Shown here piece by piece: positions 1 to 8,971 of a stretch of 64,000 nt of DNA (positions are counted from its first letter, which is position 1; every line of letters starts with the position of its first letter). The notes under the pieces are model-generated. The model searched no databases, was not told the DNA's origin, and worked only from the letters and a program-made list of their open reading frames with translations. The translations under genes and the position numbers were made by a program. The stretch lies in assembly GCF_013927005.1 (NCBI RefSeq), contig NZ_CP055930.1, positions 3,410,001 through 3,474,000 on the forward strand, given 5' to 3'. Source of the DNA: Enterobacter sp. RHBSTW-00175 (GTDB lineage Bacteria; Pseudomonadota; Gammaproteobacteria; Enterobacterales; Enterobacteriaceae).

Positions 1-1
1 A

Positions 2-487
2 ATTGCGGACGTCAGTACTGCCATGTCGTTCGGGCAGATGTCGGAAATTGTCTTCATGCTGATAATCCCTCTGCTGTTCCGCCGTCTGGGCGTGAAATAC
101 ATGCTGTTGGTCGGCATGTTGGCGTGGTTTGTGCGTTACGCCTTCTTCGCGCTGGGGGTGAGTGAGGAAGGGCGCTTCCTGCTTTATCTGGGCATTTTGC
201 TGCACGGCGTGTGCTACGACTTCTTCTTCGTGGTCGGCTTTATTTATACCGACCGTGTAGCGGGGGAGAAAGTGAAAGGTCAGGCGCAGAGCATGATTGT
301 GATGTTCACTTACGGTATCGGAATGCTGCTGGGCTCGCAAATTTCGGGCGTACTTTACAAGGGGCTGGTGGCCGGGCAAACCCTGCCGCAGGCGTGGGTG
401 GCGTTCTGGTGGATCCCCGCGGTAGCGGCCGCGGCGATTGCACTGATTTTCCTTCTCACGTTCAGGTATGACGATGACAAGGCTTAA
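2..487 (+). CDS. MFS nucleoside:H+ symporter-family transporter, C-terminal part (5' truncated by window)
   Basis: Only the last ~160 residues are present; the frame is open to the window edge, so the Met at position 23 is internal. The visible part is very hydrophobic, with about five membrane helices. It carries the segment FGQMSEI followed by LLFRRLGVKYML, typical of the NupG/XapB-like nucleoside:H+ symporter family of the major facilitator superfamily, and ends in a short charged tail (RYDDDKA). It lies 15 bp upstream of a sugar isomerase-like gene and a Gfo/Idh/MocA oxidoreductase on the same strand, so it is probably the importer of that catabolic cluster. The substrate cannot be read from the sequence; a sugar, glycoside or polyol is as likely as a nucleoside. 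Confidence 0.85.
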   Translation: MADVSTAMSFGQMSEIVFMLIIPLLFRRLGVKYMLLVGMLAWFVRYAFFALGVSEEGRFLLYLGILLHGVCYDFFFVVGFIYTDRVAGEKVKGQAQSMIVMFTYGIGMLLGSQISGVLYKGLVAGQTLPQAWVAFWWIPAVAAAAIALIFLLTFRYDDDKA

Positions 488-502
488 CATTCAGGAGGCG
501 GT

Positions 503-1528
503 ATGAGAACCATTAAGGGACCGGCTATTTTTCTTACGCAGTTTATCAGCGGGCAGCCGCCGTTTAACTCGCTGGACGGGCTGGCGGGCTGGGCGGCTGG
601 CAAGGGTTATAAAGCACTGCAAATTCCCTGCAATCATCCACATATATTTGATGTGGAGAAGGCGGCTGAAAGCCAGACCTATTGCGACGAGATAAGCGGA
701 AAGCTGGCCGAGCATGGGCTGGTTATCAGTGAACTCTCGACCCATCTGGAAGGGCAACTGGTGGCGGTAAACGCGGTGTATCGCGAGGCGTTTGATCATT
801 TTGCACCAGAAGCAGTACGCGGCAACGATGCGGCGCGCCAGGCCTGGGCAACAGAGAAGGTAAAACAGGCGGCCATGGCGTCGTCCCGGTTAGGGTCGAG
901 CGCGCACGCAACGTTTTCCGGCTCGCTAGCCTGGCCGTATTTCTACCCGTGGCCACCGCATAATGAACAGCGTTTCCAGGAGGCGTTCCGCGAGCTGGCA
1001 CGTCGCTGGCGGCCGATTCTGGATACCTTTGATGAACACGGGGTGAATGTCTGTTTTGAGCTGCATCCGGGGGAAGATCTGCACGACGGCGTGACCTTTG
1101 AGCGTTTTCTGGCGCTGGTGGACAACCATCCTCGCTGCAACATTCTCTACGACCCAAGTCATATGCTGCTGCAACAGATGGACTACCTGACCTTTATTGA
1201 TATCTACCATTCGCGGATCAAGGCATTCCACGTTAAAGATGCCGAATTCAGGGCCAACGCGCGCAGCGGCGTGTACGGCGGCTACCAGCCGTGGATCAAT
1301 CGGGCGGGGCGCTTTCGTTCGCTGGGCGATGGTCAGATTGATTTTAAGGGGATTTTCAGCAAGCTGACGCAGTACGATTACGACGGCTGGGCGGTGCTGG
1401 AGTGGGAATGTTGCCTGAAGGATGGCGACACCGGCGCGAGCGAGGGCAGCGAGTTTATCCGCCGCCACATTATTCCGGTGTCGGGGCGTGCATTTGATGA
1501 TTTTGCAGCAGGAGGCAGCAATGATTAA
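503..1528 (+). CDS. Sugar phosphate isomerase/epimerase (xylose-isomerase-like TIM barrel)
   Basis: A 341-residue protein of the AP-endonuclease-2 / xylose-isomerase-like TIM-barrel family. Visible features are the metal-site type strand CFELHPGED near residue 187, NILYDPSHM near 215, and AFHVKDAEF near 240, which carry the usual Glu, Asp, His and Asp/Glu metal ligands. These enzymes isomerise or epimerise keto sugars, inosose-type cyclitols or their phosphates. The start has an AGGAGG ribosome site (492-497). The last 8 bp overlap the next gene, so the two are translationally coupled. Paired with a Gfo/Idh/MocA dehydrogenase and an MFS symporter, it looks like part of a pathway that oxidises a glycoside or cyclitol and then rearranges it. 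The substrate is unknown. Confidence 0.85.
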   Translation: MRTIKGPAIFLTQFISGQPPFNSLDGLAGWAAGKGYKALQIPCNHPHIFDVEKAAESQTYCDEISGKLAEHGLVISELSTHLEGQLVAVNAVYREAFDHFAPEAVRGNDAARQAWATEKVKQAAMASSRLGSSAHATFSGSLAWPYFYPWPPHNEQRFQEAFRELARRWRPILDTFDEHGVNVCFELHPGEDLHDGVTFERFLALVDNHPRCNILYDPSHMLLQQMDYLTFIDIYHSRIKAFHVKDAEFRANARSGVYGGYQPWINRAGRFRSLGDGQIDFKGIFSKLTQYDYDGWAVLEWECCLKDGDTGASEGSEFIRRHIIPVSGRAFDDFAAGGSND

Positions 1529-2663
1529 TGTCGGTATTATCGGCAGCGGGTTTATCGGCCCGGCCCATATTGAAGCGCTTCGCCGCCTGGGGTTTGTGCA
1601 GGTTGTGGCGCTGTGCGATGGCTCGCTTGCCCTCGCGCAGGAAAAAGCGCGCGCGCTTAATGTGCCCCACGCCTACGGCAGCGTTGATGAGCTGCTGGCG
1701 CACCCTGATTTGCACGTGGTACATAACTGCACGCCCAATCATCTGCACGCAGAAGTAAATCGCCAGATTTTACGCGCGGGCAAGCATGTCTTTTCCGAGA
1801 AACCCCTGTGCATGACACCGCAAGAGGCGCGTGAGCTCGTAACACTGGCAGAACAGGCGGGGGTGATCCATGGCGTCAGCTTTGTCTACCGCCAGTTTGC
1901 GATGGTGCGCCAGGCGGCAAGCATGATGCGCGAAGGCCGTATCGGGCGGTTGTTCGCTGCACACGGCAGCTATTTGCAGGACTGGATGCTGCTGGAAACT
2001 GACTACAACTGGCGGGTTGATGCCGCTCTCGGTGGGGCGTCGCGCGCAGTTGCCGATATCGGCTCCCACTGGTGCGATACCGTGCAGTTTGTTACCGGGC
2101 GGCAGATAACCGAAGTGATGGCCGATCTCTCGATAGTCTGGCCAACGCGTAAGGCCAGCGTGGCGGGAAATCAAACCTTCATCCACGACGAACGGGCAGC
2201 GTATGAGGATAAACCGGTCACTACCGAAGACTTCGGCTCGGTGCTGTTTCGCTTTGATGACGGCAGCAAAGGCAGTTTTAACGTTTCGCAGGTCAGTGCC
2301 GGGCGTAAAAACCGCCTGACCTTTGAGATCAACGGCAGTGAACACTCCGTGGCGTGGGATCAGGAAGTGCCGCAACGGCTGTGGATTGGCCATCGCGCGC
2401 AGGCTAATCAGCTGCTGAGCGACGATCCGGGTTTAATGAGCCCGGATGCGGCGGAAAGCGCCCATTTCCCGGGGGGCCATATCGAAGGCTGGCCGGACGC
2501 GTTCAAAAATATGATGGCGCAGTTCTACCGCGCTGTTCAGGCGGGGAGGATGCCGGAGCAACCGTTGTTCGCCACCTTCCATGAGGGTGCGAATGTGATG
2601 TATATCATTGATGCAATAGTAAAAAGCCATCAGCGACAGCGATGGGTGCGTATTGAGCGATGA
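1521..2663 (+). CDS. Gfo/Idh/MocA family NAD(P)-dependent oxidoreductase
   Basis: A 380-residue dehydrogenase. The N-terminus MINVGIIGSGFIGPAH is a Rossmann dinucleotide-binding motif (GxGxxG). VFSEKPLCM near residue 95 is the classic Gfo/Idh/MocA EKP motif, whose Lys is part of the active site, and DIGSHWCDTVQ near 180 carries the conserved Asp/His. I start at 1521 rather than at an upstream in-frame ATG because GGAGG (1511-1515) sits just before it and the Rossmann fold begins here. It overlaps the preceding isomerase by 8 bp. A hairpin follows the stop. The family oxidises sugar or cyclitol hydroxyls; with its neighbours it probably forms a short catabolic operon under the LacI-type regulator downstream. 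Confidence 0.9.
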   Translation: MINVGIIGSGFIGPAHIEALRRLGFVQVVALCDGSLALAQEKARALNVPHAYGSVDELLAHPDLHVVHNCTPNHLHAEVNRQILRAGKHVFSEKPLCMTPQEARELVTLAEQAGVIHGVSFVYRQFAMVRQAASMMREGRIGRLFAAHGSYLQDWMLLETDYNWRVDAALGGASRAVADIGSHWCDTVQFVTGRQITEVMADLSIVWPTRKASVAGNQTFIHDERAAYEDKPVTTEDFGSVLFRFDDGSKGSFNVSQVSAGRKNRLTFEINGSEHSVAWDQEVPQRLWIGHRAQANQLLSDDPGLMSPDAAESAHFPGGHIEGWPDAFKNMMAQFYRAVQAGRMPEQPLFATFHEGANVMYIIDAIVKSHQRQRWVRIER

Positions 2664-2666
2664 CGT

Positions 2667-2688
2667 GTTGCCCGGTTCGCCGGGCAAC
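2667..2688 (+). terminator. Hairpin after the oxidoreductase gene, terminator-like
   Basis: A perfect 9-bp inverted repeat, GTTGCCCGG / CCGGGCAAC, with a TTCG tetraloop begins 4 bp after the stop codon. The following sequence (AAATTTATG) has only a short T tract, so it may stabilise the 3' end or terminate weakly. Confidence 0.5.
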
Positions 2689-2738
2689 AAATTTATGATA
2701 GCCTGCATAAAACGCTAACCGCAGGATGTGTCGTCGTT

Positions 2739-3710
2739 ATGTCAATTCAGAAAATCGCTCAGCTTGCCGGCGTGTCTGTGGCCACCGTGTCGCGCGTGCT
2801 CAATAACAGCGACACCGTAAAGGCAAAAAACCGCGAGCGCGTCCTGTCAGCCATCAAAGAGAGCAACTACCAGCCTAATTTGCTGGCGCGCCAGCTGCGC
2901 ACCGCCCGCAGCAACATGATCCTGGTGATGGTGTCCAACATCGCTAACCCGTTTTGCGCGGAAGTGGTAAAAGGTATCGAAGAAGAGGCCGAAAAAAACG
3001 GTTACCGCATTTTGCTGTGCAACTCCGGCTCTGATATCGAACGTTCCCGCTCAGGCTTAAGCCTGCTGTCAGGTAAAATTGTTGATGGCATTATCACCAT
3101 GGATGCGTTCTCTAAGCTTCCCGAACTTTCAGCGCTGATCGGGGCCGCTCCCTGGGTGCAGTGTGCCGAATACGCAGATGCCGGATCGGTATCCTGCGTG
3201 GGGATCAATGATGTCGATGCCTCGCAACATGTGGTGAGCCAGCTTGCCGACAGCGGTCGTAAACGCATTGCCCTGATTAACCACGATTTAAGCTACAAAT
3301 ATGCCCGTCTGCGCGAGCGGGGCTATAAAAGTGTGCTGCATCTGCGCGAACTGGATTATCAGGTTGTGGAATACGCACGCGATCTCAGCTCTGCAGCCGG
3401 GATGTCCGCGATGCAAAAGCTGCTGGTAGATAACCCGCCGGATGCGGTCTTTGCCGTATCCGACACGCTGGCGGCTGGTGCATTGCGGGCGATTGAGCAG
3501 GCGGGGCTGCGCGTGCCACAGGATATCGCCGTGGTGGGTTTTGACGGCACGGAGCTTGCAGACATGATCTCCCTGACCACAATCGAACAACCTTCGCGGG
3601 ATATCGGGCGCAAGGCGGTCGATTTGCTGCTGAATAAAATCGATAACCCGGATGCGCCTACGGAAAGGGTGATGATGGACTGGCGCTTTATTTCCCGCGC
3701 CAGTTCCTGA
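2739..3710 (+). CDS. LacI/GalR-family transcriptional regulator
   Basis: A 323-residue LacI-family repressor. The N-terminal helix-turn-helix IQKIAQLAGVSVATVSRVLN (residues 3-22) is canonical and is followed by the hinge region around residue 50 (YQPNLLARQLRT). A periplasmic-binding-protein-like sugar domain follows, with the family signatures DAVFAVSDTLAAGALRA and VVGFDGTELADM. It is encoded downstream of the isomerase/dehydrogenase pair on the same strand and probably senses the sugar taken up by the neighbouring MFS protein. Its operator is not visible, because the promoter of the operon lies outside the window. Its stop lies 1 bp from the convergent stop of ybdG. Confidence 0.92.
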   Translation: MSIQKIAQLAGVSVATVSRVLNNSDTVKAKNRERVLSAIKESNYQPNLLARQLRTARSNMILVMVSNIANPFCAEVVKGIEEEAEKNGYRILLCNSGSDIERSRSGLSLLSGKIVDGIITMDAFSKLPELSALIGAAPWVQCAEYADAGSVSCVGINDVDASQHVVSQLADSGRKRIALINHDLSYKYARLRERGYKSVLHLRELDYQVVEYARDLSSAAGMSAMQKLLVDNPPDAVFAVSDTLAAGALRAIEQAGLRVPQDIAVVGFDGTELADMISLTTIEQPSRDIGRKAVDLLLNKIDNPDAPTERVMMDWRFISRASS

Positions 3711-3711
3711 T

Positions 3712-4956
3712 TTATTTCGCCAGTGCGCCGGCCAGCGAGCGAATATCGTTCCCGGTTGGCGACTGGTGAATGCGCAGTCCAAATTCGTCTACTACCGCGA
3801 AAATATGATCGAAAATATCGGCCTGAATATTTTCATATTCAGCCCAGATAACGGTATTGGTAAAGGCATATATTTCAACCGGTAGACCGTTAGCGTCGGG
3901 GGCTAACTGGCGCACCATTAAGGTCATATCTTTACGAATGCGTGGGTGGTTACGCAGATATTCATTCAGATAAGCACGGAATGTCCCGATATTGGTCATC
4001 TTGCGCAGGTTCAATACTGACTCGCCTTCGCCGTTTTCCTCATTCCACACGCTGATTTCTTCATGACGTGCGGCCATATAAGGTTTGAGCAGTTTTGCCT
4101 GAATCAGGTGCTGTTGTTCCTGCTCGCTGAGGAAATGGATGCTGGTGGTATCGATATTCAGGCTGCGTTTAATCCGCCGCCCGCCGGAAGCCGACATCCC
4201 GCTCCAGTTAATAAAGGCATCAGACACCAGCGCCCAGGTTGGGATGGTGGTTATCGTATTATCGAAGTTGCGTACTTTCACCGTGGTCAGGCCGATATCC
4301 GTTACCGTGCCGTTTGCCCCGTATTTCGGCATCTCCAGCCAGTCGCCAAGCCGGAGCATATCGTTGGCGGAAAGCTGAATACCGGCCACCAGCCCCAGGA
4401 TTGGGTCTTTAAAGACCAGCATTAATACCGCAGCCATCGCCCCCAGACCGCTAATCAGAATGGCGGGCGACTGACCAATCAGCAGGGAGATAATCAAAAT
4501 CCCCACCAGGATTGCGCTGACCAGTTTTATCCCCTGGAATATCCCTTTCAGTGGTAGCTGCGAGGCAGTCGCCATTTTTTGCGACAACTTAAGCATAACG
4601 TCCAGCAGCGAGAAGAAAGAGAGCAGGGCGTATACCATCACCCATAGCTTTGCGCAGGTGGTCAGGATTTCAGCCGCGTCGCTGCCTTTTTGTAACCATA
4701 ATACCGCCTGAACGTTGACGATAATCCCCTGCAGGGTAAACGCCAGTCGGTGAAATAATTTATTTTGCGTGATTATCTGCAACCACAAATGGCTACTGGC
4801 CTGGGCACGTTTTTCAAATGCCCGCAGCACCCCTTTGTGCAGAATAAAATGTACTACGATGGCAGTAAGAAAAATAATACCAAAGATTATCACCAGGGAT
4901 GTGGTGTGATTAATTTCAATGCCTAACTCTTCAACCTGGGCAATTAATTCCTGCAT
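3712..4956 (-). CDS. ybdG: Mechanosensitive channel YbdG (MscS family)
   Basis: A 414-residue inner-membrane protein almost colinear with E. coli YbdG. It has about five N-terminal membrane helices, the MscS pore and beta-domain region ([20 protein letters not shown] followed by [27 protein letters not shown] near residues 180-215), and the conserved [29 protein letters not shown] stretch in pieces. MscS-family channels open under membrane tension and release solutes on hypo-osmotic shock; YbdG has low activity in E. coli. It sits upstream of nfsB in the same relative order as E. coli, though here several accessory genes lie between them. ATG with AGGAGA just upstream. Confidence 0.95.
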   Translation of the reverse strand: MQELIAQVEELGIEINHTTSLVIIFGIIFLTAIVVHFILHKGVLRAFEKRAQASSHLWLQIITQNKLFHRLAFTLQGIIVNVQAVLWLQKGSDAAEILTTCAKLWVMVYALLSFFSLLDVMLKLSQKMATASQLPLKGIFQGIKLVSAILVGILIISLLIGQSPAILISGLGAMAAVLMLVFKDPILGLVAGIQLSANDMLRLGDWLEMPKYGANGTVTDIGLTTVKVRNFDNTITTIPTWALVSDAFINWSGMSASGGRRIKRSLNIDTTSIHFLSEQEQQHLIQAKLLKPYMAARHEEISVWNEENGEGESVLNLRKMTNIGTFRAYLNEYLRNHPRIRKDMTLMVRQLAPDANGLPVEIYAFTNTVIWAEYENIQADIFDHIFAVVDEFGLRIHQSPTGNDIRSLAGALAK

Positions 4957-5022
4957 AACGTCTCCTGTATTGATGCAGCCCCATAATGGCGGCTGCGGAT
5001 CTATTATGCAAATTCGGAGGGC

Positions 5023-6459
5023 TTATTTCACCGCGTGGCAAGCCTTCACCACGGGCATACTCAGGTGATGGCGCATACGCAACGTTGCCAGTGCCAGGAC
5101 AATCATCATGACGGTTTCCACCACCAGGAAAGCGTTGATTGCCTGGGTGTAATCCCCGTGGTGGTTGTGCAGCGCATGCAGCAAAATGGCCCCGAAGATA
5201 GCCGGGCCAAGGCCTAATGCGGCCTGTTGCAGGGTGCTCAGAATGGCGCTGGCGGCACCGGCATCGTCAGGCTGGATATCGCGCATCCCGATACGGTAGA
5301 AACTGTTGACGATCAGCGCCTGGCCGTAGCCCACCAGCCCGGTTGCCGGGGCCAGCGTCAGCGCGGTGTTACTCATTCCCCAGTAACGGAAGGTGGCGAT
5401 CAGCGCCAGCAGGCCGATTATCTGGATGGCGAGACCGGTGAGCAGAATGGTGCTGGTGCTGTAGCGAGCAATCAGACGCGGGGCAAACCACGCGGAAATA
5501 AAGTACGTCACCCCAAGCGCAATAAAGCTGTTCCCGGACTGCCACGGTGCCATGCCCAAACCCGTTTGCATGGTCAGCGCCATGCAGAACATAAACCCGG
5601 ACCAGACGCTGAAAAAGAGCATCGCAATCAACACGCCAAAACGGATGCTGCCGAGCTGCAAAAGACGCGGCGGGATCAGTGGGTGGTCGTTCTCACGCTC
5701 TTTTTTGCGCGCATTTATCGCCATTAACCAGGCCAGCGGAATAATGGCAATCAGCGCAGCCTTAAGCGGCCAGGACCAGTGCCACTGCGGGCCGAGTGCC
5801 ATTGGGAAAAGCAGACAGCAAAGAATTGCCGCCAGCAGAGCAGTGCCTGCCCAGTCGATGCGTGACGGGGTATCACGGCGGGTTTCCGGCACATGGCGGC
5901 GGCTTAACGCCAGAACAATCAGGCAGAATGGCACGTTGATGAAAAAGGCATTTCGCCAGCCCAGCCCGGCGATATCGGCTGATACCAGCCAGCCGCCGCC
6001 CATCTGCCCGACGATAAATGCGATACCACCGATACCGCCAAACAGGCTGATGGCTTTGGCGTGCGCCGTTCCTTTTAGCGTAACATGTAGCGTGGCGAGG
6101 ATCTGCGGCATGATAAGTGCGGCCCCGGCACCCTGAACAATACGCGCAGCCAGAAGCTGTTCAATGCTCCCCGCCATACCGCACAGCAACGACGCCAGCC
6201 CAAAAATCGCTACCCCCGCCATAAACAGACGGCGACGACCCAGGTTATCGCCAAGCTTGCTGCCCAGCGCCAGACAGACGGCAAACGCCACACCGTAGAG
6301 CGCGACAATCAGCTCCAGTTCGGTTGCGGTGGCATGTAACGAGCGGGTAATGGAGTCCAGCGCGACGTTGGTGATTGAGGTATCAATCAACGGCAACATC
6401 TGGCCGGTTAACAGCAAAATCAGGCCTGCACGACCCGGTGAAACAACTGACGTATTCAT
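5023..6459 (-). CDS. MFS transporter, DHA2 (EmrB/QacA-like) drug:H+ antiporter family
   Basis: A 478-residue polytopic membrane protein with about 14 predicted helices. The motif LGSKLGDNLGRRRLFMAG near residue 65 is motif A (GxLaDrxGrkxxl) of MFS exporters, and LIDTSITNVALDSI near residue 25 is motif D1 typical of the 14-helix DHA2 family. This family exports drugs, dyes or toxic metabolites in exchange for protons. The gene is transcribed divergently from a helix-turn-helix regulator at 6567, with a palindrome at 6517-6542 between them, so that regulator probably controls it. Ribosome site GGAG is 6 bp before the ATG. Substrate unknown. Confidence 0.9.
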   Translation of the reverse strand: MNTSVVSPGRAGLILLLTGQMLPLIDTSITNVALDSITRSLHATATELELIVALYGVAFAVCLALGSKLGDNLGRRRLFMAGVAIFGLASLLCGMAGSIEQLLAARIVQGAGAALIMPQILATLHVTLKGTAHAKAISLFGGIGGIAFIVGQMGGGWLVSADIAGLGWRNAFFINVPFCLIVLALSRRHVPETRRDTPSRIDWAGTALLAAILCCLLFPMALGPQWHWSWPLKAALIAIIPLAWLMAINARKKERENDHPLIPPRLLQLGSIRFGVLIAMLFFSVWSGFMFCMALTMQTGLGMAPWQSGNSFIALGVTYFISAWFAPRLIARYSTSTILLTGLAIQIIGLLALIATFRYWGMSNTALTLAPATGLVGYGQALIVNSFYRIGMRDIQPDDAGAASAILSTLQQAALGLGPAIFGAILLHALHNHHGDYTQAINAFLVVETVMMIVLALATLRMRHHLSMPVVKACHAVK

Positions 6460-6516
6460 GGTAACTCCATTGCGTCATTCAACAGATGGTCGTAGCATCG
6501 ACTATCTGATAAACGG

Positions 6517-6542
6517 GTACCAGTTCTTACTTATACTGGTAC
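6517..6542. promoter_or_regulatory. Palindromic operator candidate between MFS exporter and its regulator
   Basis: A perfect inverted repeat GTACCAGT - 10 bp - ACTGGTAC lies in the 107-bp divergent intergenic region, 25 bp before the regulator start and 58 bp before the exporter start. Its size and position fit the operator of the adjacent XRE-type regulator. This is inferred from symmetry and position only. Confidence 0.55.
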
Positions 6543-6566
6543 TGGCACTACCATGCAGGGGGAAAT

Positions 6567-7445
6567 ATGGCGCTAATGTCTGAACCTGTCACTTCGCTTC
6601 AGGATGACACCCGAAAACAACTGGGGGCATTTTTGCGCGCGCGTCGCGAAAGCCTCGATCCGCAGCGCCTGGGTTTACCACGCAGCGGACGCCGCCGCAC
6701 GCCGGGCCTGCGCCGTGAAGAGGTGGCATTGCTGGCGGATGTGGGCGTGACCTGGTACACCTGGCTGGAGCAGGGCAGGGACGTCAATCCGTCCAGCGTG
6801 GTGATGGCCGCTGTCGCAAAAGCGCTGCAGTGCACGCCGACCGAAGCCCGGCACCTGTTTGTTTTAGCGGGTCTGCCGCCGGGCGAAGCGCCGCAGGCGG
6901 TCTGCTGCGAGGGGATCAGCGAAGGCACGCGCCGTCTGCTGGATACGCTGATGCCGAAACCTGCCAGTATTCAGAAACCGAACTTCGATATCGTGGCGTG
7001 GAATGACAGCTTCGGGCACCTGATGGGCGTGGATTTCAATGAAATTCCGCCGGAAGACCGCAACTGTATTTATCTGTTCCTCACCCATCCGGCGTGGCGC
7101 GCTCGTCTGGGCAAACGCGACGATGCGCTGGCGATATTCGTCTCCTACTTCCGCGCGGCAATGGCGGAGCACCGGGGCGATCCGCTGTGGGAAGCCAAGC
7201 TGGCGCGCTTCTTTGCGGTGTCGGAGGAGTTTAAAACCCTGTGGCACCAGCGCAACGACGTGCGCGGCGTCGAAAACCAACTCAAGGTCTTCTGCCACCC
7301 TGAACTGGGAGAGTTTAATTTACAGCAGATGTACTGGTATTCCGCGCCGCGAAACGGTTCGCGGTTGCTGGTCTATCTGCCGGTGGATGAGACCGGGGAG
7401 CAGGCGCTAACATGGCTGGCGCAGCAGGCTGTTATACTGAGCTAA
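6567..7445 (+). CDS. XRE-type helix-turn-helix regulator with MmyB-like ligand-binding domain
   Basis: A 292-residue regulator. Residues ~16-90 form an XRE/Cro HTH (LGAFLRARRESLDP, RRTPGLRREEVALLADVGVTWYTWLEQGRDVNPS), which is the signature of the large MmyB/Streptomyces-type regulator family. The C-terminal ~170 residues (PNFDIVAWNDSFGHLMG, NCIYLFLTHPAWRARL, FCHPELGEFNL) match the PAS-like MmyB ligand-binding domain, reported in family members to bind a fatty-acid-like ligand. It is divergent from the DHA2-type exporter and probably represses it. The start at 6567 has a GGGGG run close upstream; the in-frame ATG at 6576 is a possible alternative. Confidence 0.88.
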   Translation: MALMSEPVTSLQDDTRKQLGAFLRARRESLDPQRLGLPRSGRRRTPGLRREEVALLADVGVTWYTWLEQGRDVNPSSVVMAAVAKALQCTPTEARHLFVLAGLPPGEAPQAVCCEGISEGTRRLLDTLMPKPASIQKPNFDIVAWNDSFGHLMGVDFNEIPPEDRNCIYLFLTHPAWRARLGKRDDALAIFVSYFRAAMAEHRGDPLWEAKLARFFAVSEEFKTLWHQRNDVRGVENQLKVFCHPELGEFNLQQMYWYSAPRNGSRLLVYLPVDETGEQALTWLAQQAVILS

Positions 7446-7469
7446 ATCCAACTCTTTCAGGGATCGAAT

Positions 7470-8504
7470 ATGAACGTTACGCGTAAGCAAGAAAAAGTTC
7501 TTCGCCGCGCTCTCACTGAGTGGGAACAAGAGGGCGCATTAACGGCTGAGGAACATCAGCGTCTGGCGGGTAGCCTGAAACGCGTTGCGATGGACTGGCA
7601 GCGCCTGAGCCGCTACGCCTTCTGGACCGCGCTGGCTTGCGTCATTATCGCCATCGGCAGCCTGTTTGCCGACAGCGAGCTGATGGCGCGCATCATCGAA
7701 TTTTTCTCTTTCTCATCCATTGCTCGTATCGGGTTGCCTGCGCTGGTGGCGGTGCTGTTTTACCTGTGGGGATTTGCCAGACAGCGGCGGGAAACCCAGT
7801 GGCACTACAGCACGGAATCTATCCTGTTCCTTGGCGTGTTCTTTACCGCCATCGCGATTTGGCAGCTTGGCGAAAGGCTGGATAACGGCAGCGGTCACAT
7901 CGCGCCGCTGTTCCTTGCAGGCTGCGCCGTTTACGGGCTGGTGGGGTTCTTTGGCCGCTCAGGACTGGTGTGGCTGTTCTTCCTGCTATCGCTTGGCAAC
8001 TGGTTTGGTGCGGAGACGGGCTATATGTCCGGCTGGGGCGCATACTGGCTGGGGATGAATTATCCGGTGCGATTTATCTTCTTTGGCGGCGCGCTACTGG
8101 CGCTGTGCTGGGTATTGCGCGCGATGTTGCAGGCGCGCCATCTGTACACCACCAGTAAAGCGATGGGGCTGACGTACCTGTTTGTTGCGCTGTGGATCAT
8201 GTCGATTTTTGGCAACTACGATGTGGATAACTGGTACAGCGTCACTCAGGCTTCGCTGCTGCCGTGGGCGCTGCTGTTTGCCGTCGCGGCGGGTCTCTGT
8301 ATTTACATCAGCCTGAAAACTGACGACGGGATGCTGCGTGGCTTCGGCCTGACGTTCCTCGCCATCAACCTCTACACCCGCTATTTCGAATACTTCTGGG
8401 ACGGGATGAACAAAGTGATCTTTTTCCTGATCCTGGCGGCATCGCTGGCAGTGATAGGGCGTTATGCCGAGAAAATCTGGCACGCCGGGAGTTCGGTTAA
8501 GTAG
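7470..8504 (+). CDS. DUF2157 domain-containing multi-pass membrane protein
   Basis: A 344-residue protein. It begins with a soluble N-terminal stretch of about 45 residues (VLRRALTEWEQEGALTAEEHQRL) typical of DUF2157, followed by about ten membrane helices. No catalytic motif is visible and the family has no assigned function. It lies 24 bp after the HTH regulator on the same strand with AGGGA before the ATG, so the two may be co-transcribed. Its 3' end contains the first copy (8472-8488) of a 17-bp sequence repeated after the toxin-antitoxin pair. Confidence 0.85.
   Translation: MNVTRKQEKVLRRALTEWEQEGALTAEEHQRLAGSLKRVAMDWQRLSRYAFWTALACVIIAIGSLFADSELMARIIEFFSFSSIARIGLPALVAVLFYLWGFARQRRETQWHYSTESILFLGVFFTAIAIWQLGERLDNGSGHIAPLFLAGCAVYGLVGFFGRSGLVWLFFLLSLGNWFGAETGYMSGWGAYWLGMNYPVRFIFFGGALLALCWVLRAMLQARHLYTTSKAMGLTYLFVALWIMSIFGNYDVDNWYSVTQASLLPWALLFAVAAGLCIYISLKTDDGMLRGFGLTFLAINLYTRYFEYFWDGMNKVIFFLILAASLAVIGRYAEKIWHAGSSVK
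8472..8488 (+). repeat. 17-bp direct repeat, left copy (inside 3' end of DUF2157 gene)
   Basis: The 17-mer AAAATCTGGCACGCCGG here is repeated exactly at 9238-9254. The two copies bracket the toxin-antitoxin genes, as expected if that module was inserted at this site. Confidence 0.85.
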
Positions 8505-8586
8505 GTTTTACGAGGCGCTTTCAGGGAATGAATGCGGTTTTTCCTGGGCCTTGATAAAGCGTGTAAGGTATCTCACGGAAGGCAAA

Positions 8587-8621
8587 ATTAGCCTTTAATG
8601 CAAATTGCCTTATATGCTAAT
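8587..8621. promoter_or_regulatory. Possible toxin-antitoxin operator/promoter region
   Basis: An A/T-rich stretch directly upstream of the toxin contains the inverted pair ATTAGC / GCTAAT (8587-8592 and 8616-8621) around a small palindrome GCAAATTGC (8600-8608). Type II TA operons usually carry such sites for antitoxin autoregulation. Support is symmetry and position only. Confidence 0.35.
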
Positions 8622-8641
8622 ATCACCAGGGATGACATATT

Positions 8642-8971
8642 GTGTTCAGACTCATTGTCCATGAGGCAGTCAGAGAAGAGATCCTCTCATTGCCAGCAGG
8701 GGTACAGGCGAAGTTGATTCGCCAGCTTGATAAACTGCGCAGTAATCCGACGGCGCTACGAGAGCCCGACAGCAAACCCTTACCCTATGGTTTGTTTGAA
8801 ATCAGAACTATTGGGCTGCTTCATAGCCGCGGGATTTATGTGTATCAGCAGGGGAAGACGATTTTTCTGCTGCGAGTGTTTATCAAGAAGACCCAGAAAA
8901 CGCCCTCTGCGGAGATCCGTCTGGCATTAAAACGACAACAGGAGATGTTGGATGAGCAAGAAGATGATTGA
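8642..8971 (+). CDS. Type II toxin, RelE/HigB-like (phage Gp49-like) mRNA interferase
   Basis: A 109-residue basic protein of the HigB/RelE-ParE superfamily, Gp49-like subgroup: FRLIVHEAVREEILSLP at the N-terminus, KLIRQLDKLRSNP near residue 27, the core LPYGLFEIRTIG near 47, IYVYQQGKTIFLLRVFIKKTQKTP near 66, and a C-terminal helix. Family toxins cleave mRNA on the ribosome. Start is GTG with AGGGA 9 bp upstream. Its 3' end overlaps the antitoxin gene by 20 bp, the usual toxin-first HigBA order. The pair is bracketed by a 17-bp direct repeat, suggesting acquisition. Confidence 0.85.
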   Translation: MFRLIVHEAVREEILSLPAGVQAKLIRQLDKLRSNPTALREPDSKPLPYGLFEIRTIGLLHSRGIYVYQQGKTIFLLRVFIKKTQKTPSAEIRLALKRQQEMLDEQEDD

